DNA from: a virus
Virus record (IMG/VR): IMGVR_UViG_3300040781_000242
Span: 1 to 26,461 of that record
Reading direction: 5' to 3' (one strand)
DNA: 26,461 bases
Shown here piece after piece: positions 1 to 7,546 of this stretch. The position numbers and the translations under genes are program-made. The first letter of the stretch is position 1. Each line of letters starts with the position of its first letter. The notes beneath the pieces were generated by a model, which did no database searches, had not been told where the DNA came from, and was given only the letters and a program-made list of their open reading frames with translations.

Positions 1-2010
1 CAGCTCAGGGTAACCTGGGCATGCGATTAGATTGAAGCGGTTGCCTTCGTTACGGATGTCAGTGTTGGTAGCAACTACTGATTGCAGTGCGCGTACTACT
101 GCGCGGCGCTGTGCCTTGCGCAACATGTAAGGTGAACCATCAGCCTTGTTGCCTGAGTAATCAACCCAACGGTTGTTCACGCTGTCCCACTGCTTGACGT
201 TACCACCACTACCACGCTTGTTCCAAACCAAAATGCCGTATGGGAACAATGTAACTTGTGGTGCGTCATCATCCAGTGTTGCTCCGCTGTTTGCGCGTAC
301 ATCAGCAAACACCATGCCGTCGGCAGTCTCACCATCAGTTGTGTCTACTTGTACCCATGCTGTTCCGCTGTACTTGAACACCTGTGGGTAATTCTCCAGA
401 TCAGCTGAGCTAATCCAAAGGTCACCCACCTGAAGTGGTGTACCATCACTTTGTGTTGAAGGCTCACTTGCTGCAACGTTGATGTCACCAAAGTAAGTTT
501 CCCAAGTACCGTTGTTATTGTACAAGATATCAATGTTGTCGTTAGATACTAGTGAATCGTACCACAATGCACCTTCCGCAACACCACCAAACAACTCAGT
601 TGCACTAGCTTGGTAGCTAAGTTCTTCAAAGTTGCTCAACGTCACAGGATCAGTGTCACTTGTCTCGTTACCAATGAAAACAGATCCAGGCCCAAAGCCA
701 ACAATTTCAGCTGGCTCAAAGTACACATTGCGCCCATTGCGGCTCACAATCTCTATTGATGTGCCGTTTGTACGAACCACCAAGTCAGATGCTTCAGCTA
801 GAGGATCTGCTGCTCCAAGCGATGCTGAAAACTGGTCCAGGAAGTTGCTGTATGTTACGTTGCTGCCTGGTCCAGAGTCAGATACTATAATGTCAAAAAT
901 AGCTGCGTTGCCGTTCTCCACATTGTTGTCGTTCACAATAACACGCAGAGCTACGTTAGATCCGTTTAGCAGAACCAGTTCTGGAATTTCCTGATCCAGT
1001 ATCTCAGAGGAATAAGTTGCAACAACAAGCTCGTCTTGTCCATTGTGACGCTTGATTTGAATAACAGCTCTATCTGATTCGAAGTCAGCCCACAGGTCGC
1101 CCTGTGTTACTCCGCCTGCTGCTGTATACACTGCATACGCCTCAAAAGAGAACTCACGGTTAACCACTGTTTCTGTAACAAATTGTCCTGCTACACTGTC
1201 ATAAACTTTTACTTCCAGCACTGTACCGTTATTGGGTGCTGTGGTTTGTAGCATTACATCACCGCTTGCCAAAGAGCTGCTATCTGAACGGCTAATTGGC
1301 AGAGCTGTGTGGGGAGCTACTTGGAAATCGGCACTAGCTTTGTTAGCTATCCAATCGCTGCTGCCCACCACGAACCATACGTTGTTAATTTTTTCCCAGA
1401 TCACAATCTGGTCCAATGTGGTACCATCTGGGTCGGCTACTACTGCTGCAAAACTACCTTCTACTCCAGCACTAGGACGTGGACGAACAGTGTCAGGCCC
1501 AGTGCGTTGTGTCTGCAAAGGATCCAAAATGCTCACTGGCTGTGCTACCCAGTTGGTGCCGTCCCACTCTTTGATGCCCAGTACACTTTGAGCAGTGTCT
1601 AGCCAATATGTGCCGTCTGCTGGTGCGCTGTTAGGAGGTGTAAAGCTTCCTTCCAGCTGATCCAGATCAATGTCTGCACGTAGAACGTATGCACGGTTGG
1701 CAATGCCCAGGTAGCTAAACGCTGCCTGCAAACCATACTCGTTCAATTCGTTTCCGTGTAGCGGGGTTCCGCCTGATGTTTTAAAGTCTGGATTGCCGTA
1801 ACCGCCCAGCAACTGACGCTGACTTGTGATTAGCTTGACTTCACCAGCTTGTGCTGCTGTGGTAAATTCTGCTAAACCAAGTCCGTCAGGGCTAGATTTG
1901 TCTTGTGCGGTGGCAATGATGATTAGAGGTACTGTGCCAGGACCCCCTCCGGCTGTAAAGCTCTCGTCAGTGACGGTAACCTGTACGCCTGGTGATACTA
2001 ATTCTGCCAT
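1..2010 (-). CDS. 18: Tail sheath protein, gp18-like (3' end outside window)
   Basis: The contractile tail sheath subunit polymerises around the tail tube and contracts at injection. The reading frame is open without a stop for 670 codons from the ATG at 2008-2010 to the window edge, so the C-terminus is missing. The N-terminus MAELVSPGVQV carries the SPGV start typical of myovirus sheath proteins, and the last visible residues (FNLIACPGYPEL) resemble the conserved mid-protein segment of that family. A GGGAG Shine-Dalgarno sits 6 nt before the ATG and a TATAAATA late promoter lies further upstream. The visible part is already about as long as whole T4 gp18 (659 residues), so this is an enlarged version. 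The extra length contains several small W-rich modules (for example GTYWLDT and GDLWISS) that look like surface decorations. The identification rests on motif recognition, not on a database search. Confidence 0.88.
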   Translation of the reverse strand, partial: MAELVSPGVQVTVTDESFTAGGGPGTVPLIIIATAQDKSSPDGLGLAEFTTAAQAGEVKLITSQRQLLGGYGNPDFKTSGGTPLHGNELNEYGLQAAFSYLGIANRAYVLRADIDLDQLEGSFTPPNSAPADGTYWLDTAQSVLGIKEWDGTNWVAQPVSILDPLQTQRTGPDTVRPRPSAGVEGSFAAVVADPDGTTLDQIVIWEKINNVWFVVGSSDWIANKASADFQVAPHTALPISRSDSSSLASGDVMLQTTAPNNGTVLEVKVYDSVAGQFVTETVVNREFSFEAYAVYTAAGGVTQGDLWADFESDRAVIQIKRHNGQDELVVATYSSEILDQEIPELVLLNGSNVALRVIVNDNNVENGNAAIFDIIVSDSGPGSNVTYSNFLDQFSASLGAADPLAEASDLVVRTNGTSIEIVSRNGRNVYFEPAEIVGFGPGSVFIGNETSDTDPVTLSNFEELSYQASATELFGGVAEGALWYDSLVSNDNIDILYNNNGTWETYFGDINVAASEPSTQSDGTPLQVGDLWISSADLENYPQVFKYSGTAWVQVDTTDGETADGMVFADVRANSGATLDDDAPQVTLFPYGILVWNKRGSGGNVKQWDSVNNRWVDYSGNKADGSPYMLRKAQRRAVVRALQSVVATNTDIRNEGNRFNLIACPGYPEL

Positions 2011-2043
2011 GTTGTTCTCCCGATATATGTTTATGGATACTGG

Positions 2044-2051
2044 TATTTATA
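2044..2051 (-). promoter_or_regulatory. T4-type late promoter octamer TATAAATA before tail sheath gene
   Basis: Read on the minus strand this is a perfect TATAAATA, the T4 late promoter -10 element recognised by the gp55 sigma factor. It lies 33 nt before the sheath ATG, which leaves room for a leader with the GGGAG ribosome site. No -35 element is expected for this class. Confidence 0.8.
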
Positions 2052-2122
2052 CAAAACGGGAGAAAAACGTATTAAACGGATTTAGTGCACATCAGGATCG
2101 TACGGTTTCGATAAATAGACCC

Positions 2123-2773
2123 TCAAACCATGCGAAGCTTGGTTTGGGCAAACTCGTTCATCATGGATAGCACAGCGTGGTTGAGATCTTCCATGGAGCC
2201 ATCATTTGTGATGATCTTGTCCACAGGATAGCCAGCCCAGTCCCACTCGGAACGATGTACATCAGCGTGGCGTGTTTCCATGATGCGCTCTGCTAGCACA
2301 TTGCCGCCTGTTGCGTCACATGCAGTCTGGTACCATTCAGGCAGTTTGCCACGTTGTACCCAAACCACTTTGCCACCCATGCGCTGTATGATTTTCAGCT
2401 CATTGCGAAAGCGGCAATCGCTTATGACTTTGTTGGCGTTGTGAGTTTTGTGGAAACGATATTCCAGACTGTTCAACCAGATGTCTTGATGGAAATGGTC
2501 GCGCATTATGTCAGTGCCCAACAATTGTAATGCCAGTCGAGGTGTAAAGTTGGCAATGTCCAGCTTGCGGCTCCAAAACATGTCAGGTGTTTCACGGAAA
2601 CCTCTGCTTTCCATGGTGTCACCTTCCAGCAACTCTCTAGGCCACCCAAATACTGCTGCGCAAAGATCCTTCAAGGGTGCTGCAAAACTATCAGTCTGAT
2701 AACCTTGCTTAACTAAAATGTCGGAAACGGTGCCTTTTCCTGAACCTATAAATCCAACTAAACCAATTACCAT
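2123..2773 (-). CDS. 1: Deoxynucleoside monophosphate kinase, T4 gp1-like
   Basis: Predicted to phosphorylate dNMPs to dNDPs for phage DNA synthesis in the cytoplasm. The 216-residue protein begins with a P-loop, GFIGSGKGT at residues 7-15 (GxxGxGKGT). It continues with family-like segments around FAAPLKDLCAAVFGW and LQLLGTDIMRDHFH that I recognise from T4 gp1-type phage kinases; T4 gp1 has 241 residues. The start is the ATG preceded by GAGAGG at good spacing, just downstream of the gp13-like gene (about 17 nt gap), so the two are probably cotranscribed. A nucleotide-metabolism gene between neck and sheath genes is not the classical T4 order. Other small P-loop kinases cannot be fully excluded. 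Confidence 0.82.
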   Translation of the reverse strand: MVIGLVGFIGSGKGTVSDILVKQGYQTDSFAAPLKDLCAAVFGWPRELLEGDTMESRGFRETPDMFWSRKLDIANFTPRLALQLLGTDIMRDHFHQDIWLNSLEYRFHKTHNANKVISDCRFRNELKIIQRMGGKVVWVQRGKLPEWYQTACDATGGNVLAERIMETRHADVHRSEWDWAGYPVDKIITNDGSMEDLNHAVLSMMNEFAQTKLRMV

Positions 2774-2790
2774 GTGTGTCCTCTCTGTTA

Positions 2791-3546
2791 TTATCCGATG
2801 GTGAAACCCAAAGGGCTGTTTCCTTCCTCCATGTTACTTATAGACTCTAGCAAATCTTGCACCTCTTGCTGGCCTTCGGCCTTGAGTTGTTCACCATTTA
2901 GTGTGATTGCGCCGCCTGCTCCTGGCAATCCACTCTGATACTTGCTGCGGGCTTCACCCAACATCAGCTTGCATTGCGCTAATGCATAACTGGCTATCCA
3001 AAAGCTAGCGTACACATCCTTGAGCAGCACACATTCTGGAACATAGTTATAGCACATACACAGTATGTCTTCTTCTGCTCTGACGTTGCGCAACAGACGA
3101 AGAATTTTGCTGTTGTGATTCCATTGGAAGTCGTATTCACCACCAAATATTCTGCCGGCTGTTTCCTTCCACTGTGAGTAAAAGTCAAAAGTGCTCAGCC
3201 CACCTCCAGCACTGGCGCTCAACAGATAAGCATTAGCGTATGCTGCGTCAAAAGGATCGAAGTTTGTTCCAGTGCCGCTGTTGGTGCCTATGCCACGGCG
3301 ATAAACGCGACGTATTTCCATGATTTCACTGGGAAGTTGATATTCAACCTGGTCAGGTTTGGTGCTGATAAACAGCACACTCTCTTCCACACTACCGCCA
3401 CTGATCTGGCGGTATTTGCCGAACGCTTGCTTGATTGCTACATCATAGTGCTCACGATCCAGTTCAACATCAACAATGCCGTCTGCTAGTCGTAACTGAA
3501 GTTCTCGTATGAGGTCTTGCCGATCTTTATACCCAATGTCATCCAT
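2791..3546 (-). CDS. 13: Neck protein, gp13-like
   Basis: Head completion/neck protein that helps close the filled head and join it to the tail. The 251-residue product has an N-terminal helical stretch, LADGIVDVELDREHYDVAI at about residues 17-35, and then a segment around QVEYQLPSEIMEIRRVYRRG. Both match the pattern I know from gp13-type proteins of marine T4-like phages (a helical start with VxVELxxE, then a short beta segment). The middle is rich in Gly, Ser and aromatics. The ATG lies only 5 nt after a GATAAATA late octamer and has no Shine-Dalgarno. That octamer overlaps the stop codon of the upstream 388-residue gene. The dNMP kinase follows downstream. Assignment is by pattern recognition and by the presence of gp14, gp15 and gp18 nearby. 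Confidence 0.72.
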   Translation of the reverse strand: MDDIGYKDRQDLIRELQLRLADGIVDVELDREHYDVAIKQAFGKYRQISGGSVEESVLFISTKPDQVEYQLPSEIMEIRRVYRRGIGTNSGTGTNFDPFDAAYANAYLLSASAGGGLSTFDFYSQWKETAGRIFGGEYDFQWNHNSKILRLLRNVRAEEDILCMCYNYVPECVLLKDVYASFWIASYALAQCKLMLGEARSKYQSGLPGAGGAITLNGEQLKAEGQQEVQDLLESISNMEEGNSPLGFTIG

Positions 3547-3551
3547 GCCGT

Positions 3552-3559
3552 TATTTATC
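3552..3559 (-). promoter_or_regulatory. Late promoter octamer GATAAATA abutting gp13 start
   Basis: On the minus strand GATAAATA is followed by five bases (ACGGC) and then the gp13-like ATG. It overlaps the TGA stop of the upstream gene. One base differs from the T4 consensus TATAAATA. The same octamer-N5-ATG layout is found at the gp14-like and gp15-like genes. Confidence 0.65.
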
Positions 3560-4724
3560 AGAAAACCTTGAGCAATAGCGTGTGCTCGTTCAGTCGACCA
3601 TTCATCTTGGTCTCTGAAGCATTGACTTCCTTGTACAGTTTGTCAATTTTGGTACGGGCCAACTTGTCGGCTCCCTTGAGCAATACCTCTGGCTTGCGGA
3701 TGGTCTTCTGTGTACTAGTAGCAGCATCAAAACCCACAATGGTTGTGCCCTTTACACTGAGCTCCATGCCTTGCTCAGCTCTGTAAATGCCTAGCTTGCG
3801 GTTCTTGGTGTTGAACACCCACAGTGCGTTGGCGCCAATAATGCTCACGGGATTGATGCTAGCCAAACCCAGGCTGGACTCTGAATCCTTGAACTTGATC
3901 TTTTCCACTAACTTGGTCTTGTTGAGTGACTTCTTGACGCGAGGCTTGCGATGTGCCTTGGCTTCGTTTATCACCGTGTCCAGCGCCGCAAACAGAACAT
4001 CATAAAACTTTTCCATCTGCTTGCGTTTGCGAGGCGTGTCCAGGTGTGCATAACCTTCTTTGATATCTTCATCCTTCCATGCCACAACTTCCAGAGCTTC
4101 CTGGTATCCCAGCTCAAACATGTCACGCAGAATCTTGGCGTGGGCGGCTTTGATATCCACCTCGTAAGATTTGATCATGTTGTAGGGCTCGAACTTCTCG
4201 GGCGTGAGAGTGCCATCAACAATCTGGTCCAGTGACCATTCCAGTTCACCTGCAAGTTCACCCACTTGCTCACGCATGCGGTCCTGAATACTCACAACAG
4301 GTGCCGCAGGCTTCTTGCTCTCAGCTTCTTTCTCAATCGCCTCAGCTTGCTCAATCTTGCGGGCCTTCTCCAAGAGTGAGTTGTAGTATTGCTCTACCTT
4401 GTCAGCTCGTTCTTGCGTGAGTATGCCACCTTTGTTGGCAATGTAAGTGTACTTGCCTATGGTGCTGAAGTGGTAGTCAGGCAGCTTCTTGAGCACACGA
4501 CTGTCTTGCACACTAAAATTCTTGGCACAGTACTTGACAAACTCGCTAGCCAGAGTTTTGTCAGCAATCTCATAATGCAGATAGAACTCTGCTTCCCAAA
4601 ACAATCGATCGTAGTCACGCTTGATGCCACCGCTGCGAATGGGTTTGGCTTCCGGATTGATCAATGCCCACTCTGGGCGGGCAAAGCCAGTGGCATTGCC
4701 CAAGTTCTTTTTCTTTACTGCCAT
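3558..4724 (-). CDS. Unknown 388-aa phage protein, basic, partly coiled-coil
   Basis: I do not recognise this protein. It starts with a basic MAVKKK and carries a charged, helix-rich segment at about residues 105-145 (EKARKIEQAEAIEKEAESKK) that could form a coiled coil. A lysine/arginine-rich stretch follows near residues 260-280 (KAHRKPRVKKSLNKTKLVEK). The C-terminal third looks like a small beta-rich region (ALWVFNTKNRKLGIYRAEQG) before a final helix. The ATG is preceded by a textbook AAGGAG at 7-nt spacing. It lies just after the SprT-like gene and is probably transcribed with it; it ends where the gp13 promoter begins. The charge suggests nucleic-acid or protein binding. It could be a structural, packaging or regulatory factor. 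Confidence 0.75.
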   Translation of the reverse strand: MAVKKKNLGNATGFARPEWALINPEAKPIRSGGIKRDYDRLFWEAEFYLHYEIADKTLASEFVKYCAKNFSVQDSRVLKKLPDYHFSTIGKYTYIANKGGILTQERADKVEQYYNSLLEKARKIEQAEAIEKEAESKKPAAPVVSIQDRMREQVGELAGELEWSLDQIVDGTLTPEKFEPYNMIKSYEVDIKAAHAKILRDMFELGYQEALEVVAWKDEDIKEGYAHLDTPRKRKQMEKFYDVLFAALDTVINEAKAHRKPRVKKSLNKTKLVEKIKFKDSESSLGLASINPVSIIGANALWVFNTKNRKLGIYRAEQGMELSVKGTTIVGFDAATSTQKTIRKPEVLLKGADKLARTKIDKLYKEVNASETKMNGRLNEHTLLLKVF

Positions 4725-4740
4725 TCAAATCTCCTTGTTA

Positions 4741-5442
4741 TTATCCCAAGTAGCCATCACGATTGATCTGACCGCCCGTGCTGCGCAGCGTGTAAGTCAT
4801 GCCGCGCATAATTTTACTGTGTCGCCCACTCTTGAGGTCAACAGTGGTACCGCATGTTGCGCGGTACGTGAACACTTTGCTGGGCTTACTAGGCTTACGA
4901 GGCGCAGTCTGCATCTGGTGACAACGGCTAGCCTGTTGACCAATCAGCATCATGATGCCTTTCCAGTATCTACCATGACCCTTGCCGTGGAGCTTGTAAT
5001 GCTGGACCGCAATAATGTGCGCTGCTTCATGACCAGGCGTGTCATCAATAAAAGTTTGCCCGTTCAAGTCCAACAATGTCTGGCTCAGGGTGATGACAGG
5101 CTTCTCTACGCAGTAGTGGCGTCCCCAGGACCACTTGGCAGTGCCAGCAGTTCTGGTCATCTTGCTGCTGAACTCCACAACAGGTCTTTCAAACTCACAA
5201 CCAAAATGTTCTTCAGCAATAGTAAACGCTTGTTCGATTTTGTCAAGACATTTTTGCTGCGCATCAGTATAGCCACGCCGCACACTAGCGGCCGCAGTCT
5301 TTACTTTGGGAACCACAGCCCCGTCAATAAAGCCTTTCTTGGCCAGGGCTGCTATCATGCCCTTGTCAATTCCAGCAGTATTGCCTTGTGAACGGATCTT
5401 GTCCAGTGCATCTTGCTGACGAGAAGTGAGGGATTGTGACAT
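4741..5442 (-). CDS. SprT-like zinc metallopeptidase domain protein
   Basis: The 233-residue protein contains the gluzincin motif HEAAH at residues 138-142, with a third probable ligand at His156 in GKGHGRYWKGIM. This arrangement (HExxH, then GHG..WK.LM) is typical of the SprT/Spartan family, whose eukaryotic members degrade DNA-protein crosslinks. A Cys/His-containing stretch follows (SRCHQ). The N-terminal 55 residues are helical and charged and may be a separate binding region. The role in a phage is unknown; removal of host proteins from DNA is one possibility. It has its own sigma70-type promoter and a GGAG ribosome site, and it is followed closely by the 388-residue gene. The family call is good; the function is inferred. 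Confidence 0.8.
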   Translation of the reverse strand: MSQSLTSRQQDALDKIRSQGNTAGIDKGMIAALAKKGFIDGAVVPKVKTAAASVRRGYTDAQQKCLDKIEQAFTIAEEHFGCEFERPVVEFSSKMTRTAGTAKWSWGRHYCVEKPVITLSQTLLDLNGQTFIDDTPGHEAAHIIAVQHYKLHGKGHGRYWKGIMMLIGQQASRCHQMQTAPRKPSKPSKVFTYRATCGTTVDLKSGRHSKIMRGMTYTLRSTGGQINRDGYLG

Positions 5443-5474
5443 TTTCTTGCTCCGCTTTATTAACCTACATACTT

Positions 5475-5502
5475 AGTCTAGCAAAACGACCGGATATGTC
5501 AA
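5475..5502 (-). promoter_or_regulatory. Sigma70-type (early) promoter for SprT-like gene
   Basis: On the minus strand a consensus -35 TTGACA (5497-5502) is followed by a 16-nt spacer ending in TGC and a -10-like TAGACT (5475-5480). The spacer CGGTCGTT core and the leader (TAGGTTAA..AAGCGGAGCA) closely match a second promoter at 6638-6665, which supports both. TAGACT is a weak -10, partly compensated by the TG extension. Confidence 0.68.
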
Positions 5503-5533
5503 CTTTCAGTACTTATGTAAGTTGTTGATATTA

Positions 5534-5554
5534 TTGGAGTTTTGAAAAAAGTTG
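5534..5554 (-). repeat. 21-bp conserved element upstream of early promoter, copy 1
   Basis: This 21-bp block differs at one base from the block at 6687-6707. On the minus strand it reads as a T-tract element (AACTTTTTTCA) lying 31 bp upstream of the -35 box. It could be an activator site, an AT-rich UP-like element, or the U-tract end of a terminator for the gene that ends at 5561. Confidence 0.6.
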
Positions 5555-5560
5555 AATCTT

Positions 5561-6127
5561 TTATGCGTTCTGGAGCTTTTTGAACCAGGCTTCCATGCGC
5601 TCTTCGGCTTCCATCTCCAGTCGATAAGCTCGCTCTTCCTGCTTGCGCTCTTGCTCTGCAAAGCGGCTCTTTTGCTCACGCCACTCTGCATCCAGACTAC
5701 GCTGTGTCACGCTCTTAGCGAGCGTCTGAGCCTCTTCTGCTTCTTTCTGGGCACCTACACAAGCCCTATCAACAGGTGCTACAGCCACTCGAGCAGGTTT
5801 GCTAGCCTTGCGCTGCGCTTCTGCATCCAGCTGGCGCCAGTATTTGGCGATGCGCATGGTGCCCTTGGCGTTGGGCTTCATCCAGCGCTCAATCTGCCAG
5901 TCCAGCATGCTGCGATGCTTCAGGAAGTATTTGGCGCTGATACACCCGCTGTGAGCGTCTCCGCCTGTAAATCCCACCCCGTTATCCACGTTGGTGACAC
6001 TAGCAGCTTTTTCGCCCTCAGTCTGGTTGTTGAAGATCACCACCAGTGCCCGGCCAATAAACTCAGCACGTTTCTCAGGGTTATTGGTCAGGAAGTTTTG
6101 GATGTACTCTTTTGTCACAATAGCCAT
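5561..6127 (-). CDS. Unknown 188-aa phage protein with charged helical C-terminus
   Basis: Not assigned to a function. The N-terminal part (NNQTEGEKAASVTN, NGVGFTGGDAHSG, then AKGTMRIAKYWRQL) resembles small conserved hypothetical proteins of phages that carry a pattern of Q-T-x-x-E-K followed by N-G-x-G-F and K-Y-W. From about residue 125 to the end it is very rich in Glu, Arg, Lys, Gln and Ala with few prolines, so a long helix or coiled coil is likely. The start ATG overlaps the stop of the preceding 65-residue gene in a TAATG arrangement, which implies translational coupling. It lies in the block driven by the promoter at 6638-6665. Confidence 0.72.
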   Translation of the reverse strand: MAIVTKEYIQNFLTNNPEKRAEFIGRALVVIFNNQTEGEKAASVTNVDNGVGFTGGDAHSGCISAKYFLKHRSMLDWQIERWMKPNAKGTMRIAKYWRQLDAEAQRKASKPARVAVAPVDRACVGAQKEAEEAQTLAKSVTQRSLDAEWREQKSRFAEQERKQEERAYRLEMEAEERMEAWFKKLQNA

Positions 6128-6324
6128 TAGATTTTGCCCTCTTGTGTGACTGCCGCCATGTTTTGTAACGCCACGGTGGCTTCCATGCCAGCATCATCAA
6201 GTTCATTATTTTGAATATAACAAAGTGCTTCTTCCGCTATATTCAACTTGGCTTTCAGCGTATCTATCTGTTCTTTAGCGGCCATCAATTCTGTAACTTC
6301 TTCGTCGCTTAACCAGATACTCAT
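6127..6324 (-). CDS. Small unknown protein, 65 aa
   Basis: A short helical, acidic protein (MSIWLSDEEVTELMAAKEQ...) with heptad-like spacing of hydrophobics, compatible with a small coiled coil. The ATG is preceded by AAGGAG at good spacing. Its stop overlaps the start of the 188-residue gene (TAATG), and the 90-residue gene ends just 10 nt upstream, so it is the middle gene of a three-gene unit. No family recognised. Confidence 0.7.
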   Translation of the reverse strand: MSIWLSDEEVTELMAAKEQIDTLKAKLNIAEEALCYIQNNELDDAGMEATVALQNMAAVTQEGKI

Positions 6325-6334
6325 CGTTATCTCC

Positions 6335-6607
6335 TTACGCTATATGTGCTGTTTCGGGGATGATGCTGAACTGGACGTAGCCATATTCTTCCGCCACTGC
6401 CCACTCCAGGGCTCGAATCTTGCCCTCAAACTGGCTGTATACAATGCTGTCCACGTCCCTGCAGAACGCCTCGCACTCGTTAGCGCCAAAGCCTGTAACA
6501 GTAACCACATCATCAATGTCGTCTACCTTGAGGTTCCCGTTACGCTTGACGCTGGGGAACTCCCTGGAAATCGCTCTTGCTACTTGGTGTGTTATCAACT
6601 GGGCCAT
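6335..6607 (-). CDS. Small unknown protein, 90 aa
   Basis: First gene behind an early-type promoter. The 90-residue acidic protein (MAQLITHQVARAISREFPSV...) shows a predicted helix, a beta segment (LKVDDIDDVVTVTGFG) and a C-terminal helix-strand. No motif is recognised. A GGAG ribosome site lies a few bases before the ATG, within a leader almost identical to that of the SprT-like gene. Small early genes of this kind in T4-like phages often encode host-takeover or regulatory factors, but nothing in the sequence shows that here. Confidence 0.68.
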   Translation of the reverse strand: MAQLITHQVARAISREFPSVKRNGNLKVDDIDDVVTVTGFGANECEAFCRDVDSIVYSQFEGKIRALEWAVAEEYGYVQFSIIPETAHIA

Positions 6608-6637
6608 TTCTGCTCCGCTTCTTTAACCTACACACAT

Positions 6638-6665
6638 ATGATAGCATAACGACCAGAAGTGTCAA
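6638..6665 (-). promoter_or_regulatory. Sigma70-type (early) promoter for the small-gene unit
   Basis: On the minus strand TTGACA (6660-6665), a 16-nt spacer ending in TGC, then TATCAT (6638-6643, five of six matches to TATAAT). The TGC before the -10 makes an extended -10. Transcription would begin about 24 nt before the ATG of the 90-residue gene. It is a near copy of the promoter at 5475-5502. Confidence 0.78.
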
Positions 6666-6686
6666 GCCTGTAAGTGCTTGATTTAG

Positions 6687-6707
6687 TTGGAGTTATGAAA
6701 AAAGTTG
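6687..6707 (-). repeat. 21-bp conserved element upstream of early promoter, copy 2
   Basis: Twenty of 21 bases match the element at 5534-5554. Here it lies 21 bp upstream of the -35 box, exactly 10 bp closer than in copy 1. Its T6 tract also falls just downstream of the hairpin at 6709-6730, so it may double as the terminator tail of the lipoprotein gene. Confidence 0.6.
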
Positions 6708-6730
6708 GGCGGGCTATGTAGAAAGCCCGC
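6698..6730 (-). terminator. Possible rho-independent terminator of the lipoprotein gene
   Basis: A perfect 7-bp stem GCGGGCT/AGCCCGC (6709-6715 with 6724-6730) with an 8-nt loop lies after the stop of the gene ending at 6743. On the minus strand it is followed by CCAAC and then TTTTTT (6698-6703). The 5-nt gap before the T tract weakens the call. Confidence 0.55.
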
Positions 6731-6742
6731 TATGTAGAGGTG

Positions 6743-7498
6743 TTACGGGCTAATTATGACCCCGCGAGAGATTAAACTATCAATTATCTGCTGATAGTCG
6801 TTAGAGATTTCGGAAAAGTTTGCCTGACCGTATTCATAGCCTTGCGTTGCTGTTTCGACTACTGCACCCAAGCCTGTGGCATAAAGGTCTTCTGCGAGCA
6901 CAAAACCGTCACGACTCACGTCAGATACAGCATCAAGCCCTTGACTGGCGATCCCAGTTGTCGCATCCAAACCAGCTTGATTGGATACCGCTAGTGCATC
7001 AAACCCTGCTTGTCCAAGATCAGCTATAGCGCCCACACTTACTGCGGTAGCCGCTGTGCTTTCAGCATATTGCTGCCCCAAGCCCAATACCATGGATTGG
7101 TTCCCCAGCTGGATGTTCTCCTGGCTTTGGAAGTTGGCCATTTGTACTCTGGCTGCATTATCGCTAGCATTCTTGGCTACATCTGCCTGTAGTGCAATAC
7201 CAGCTACTGCCGCTACTGGTGCCGCTAGAATACGTCCCCAAGTTAACGACTCGGACTCTACATACTGTGGAGCCACAATACGATCTTGCGTCATGGCTAT
7301 GGCCATGGTTGCTACTGCTGAGGTAGTGGGATCTTGACTTGCTGCCATTCCAGACAGTGCCAAGTATCGAGCTTCTTGCTGTCTGGCATTTGCCTCGGCA
7401 GCTTCGCCTATTGCTCTGTAGTAATTTTCTTGCGATGTGTTTGCACAGCCTGTCACAAACAGCAAAGCAAGGATACTGATTACCAATTTAATTTTCAT
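6743..7498 (-). CDS. Outer-membrane-type lipoprotein with six 11-residue repeats
   Basis: The 251-residue protein has a lipoprotein signal peptide: basic MKIK, hydrophobic core, and lipobox VTGC with the modified Cys at residue 18. Asn at +2 rather than Asp suggests the outer membrane. Residues 162-228 contain six consecutive 11-residue units with Gly followed by a large hydrophobic residue at 165/166, 176/177, 187/188, 198/199, 209/210 and 220/221. This spacing fits a hendecad helix or coiled coil. A mildly hydrophobic stretch lies near residues 90-104. The ATG has a good AGGAG. The gene is divergent from the gp14-like gene and near the lysozyme, so an envelope role in lysis (o-spanin-like) or superinfection exclusion is conceivable. 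There is no C-terminal membrane anchor, which argues against a u-spanin. Confidence 0.8.
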   Translation of the reverse strand: MKIKLVISILALLFVTGCANTSQENYYRAIGEAAEANARQQEARYLALSGMAASQDPTTSAVATMAIAMTQDRIVAPQYVESESLTWGRILAAPVAAVAGIALQADVAKNASDNAARVQMANFQSQENIQLGNQSMVLGLGQQYAESTAATAVSVGAIADLGQAGFDALAVSNQAGLDATTGIASQGLDAVSDVSRDGFVLAEDLYATGLGAVVETATQGYEYGQANFSEISNDYQQIIDSLISRGVIISP

Positions 7499-7533
7499 GG
7501 TTTTCTCCTGTTAATATGCTTTGGACAATTACC

Positions 7534-7541
7534 GATAAATA
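7534..7541 (+). promoter_or_regulatory. Late promoter octamer GATAAATA abutting gp14 start
   Basis: GATAAATA followed by CTGGC and the ATG at 7547. It lies in the 48-nt gap between the divergent lipoprotein gene and the gp14-like gene. No Shine-Dalgarno is visible before this ATG. Same geometry as at 3552 and 10205. Confidence 0.65.
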
Positions 7542-7546
7542 CTGGC

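Noticed and set aside
173-1602. Several plus-strand frames across the first 2 kb
   Set aside because: All are antisense to the uninterrupted tail sheath frame and have no motif or ribosome site.
2110-2117. GATAAATA on the plus strand as a late promoter
   Set aside because: No plus-strand gene follows it and no ATG lies at the expected distance; probably chance.
4621-5391. 256-residue frame antisense to the SprT-like gene
   Set aside because: It is a shadow of a gene with a clear HExxH motif, promoter and ribosome site; the product is compositionally random.
7334-7546. Upstream extension of the gp14-like gene
   Set aside because: It would run antisense into the lipoprotein gene; the ATG at 7547 follows a GATAAATA octamer and matches the family N-terminus.
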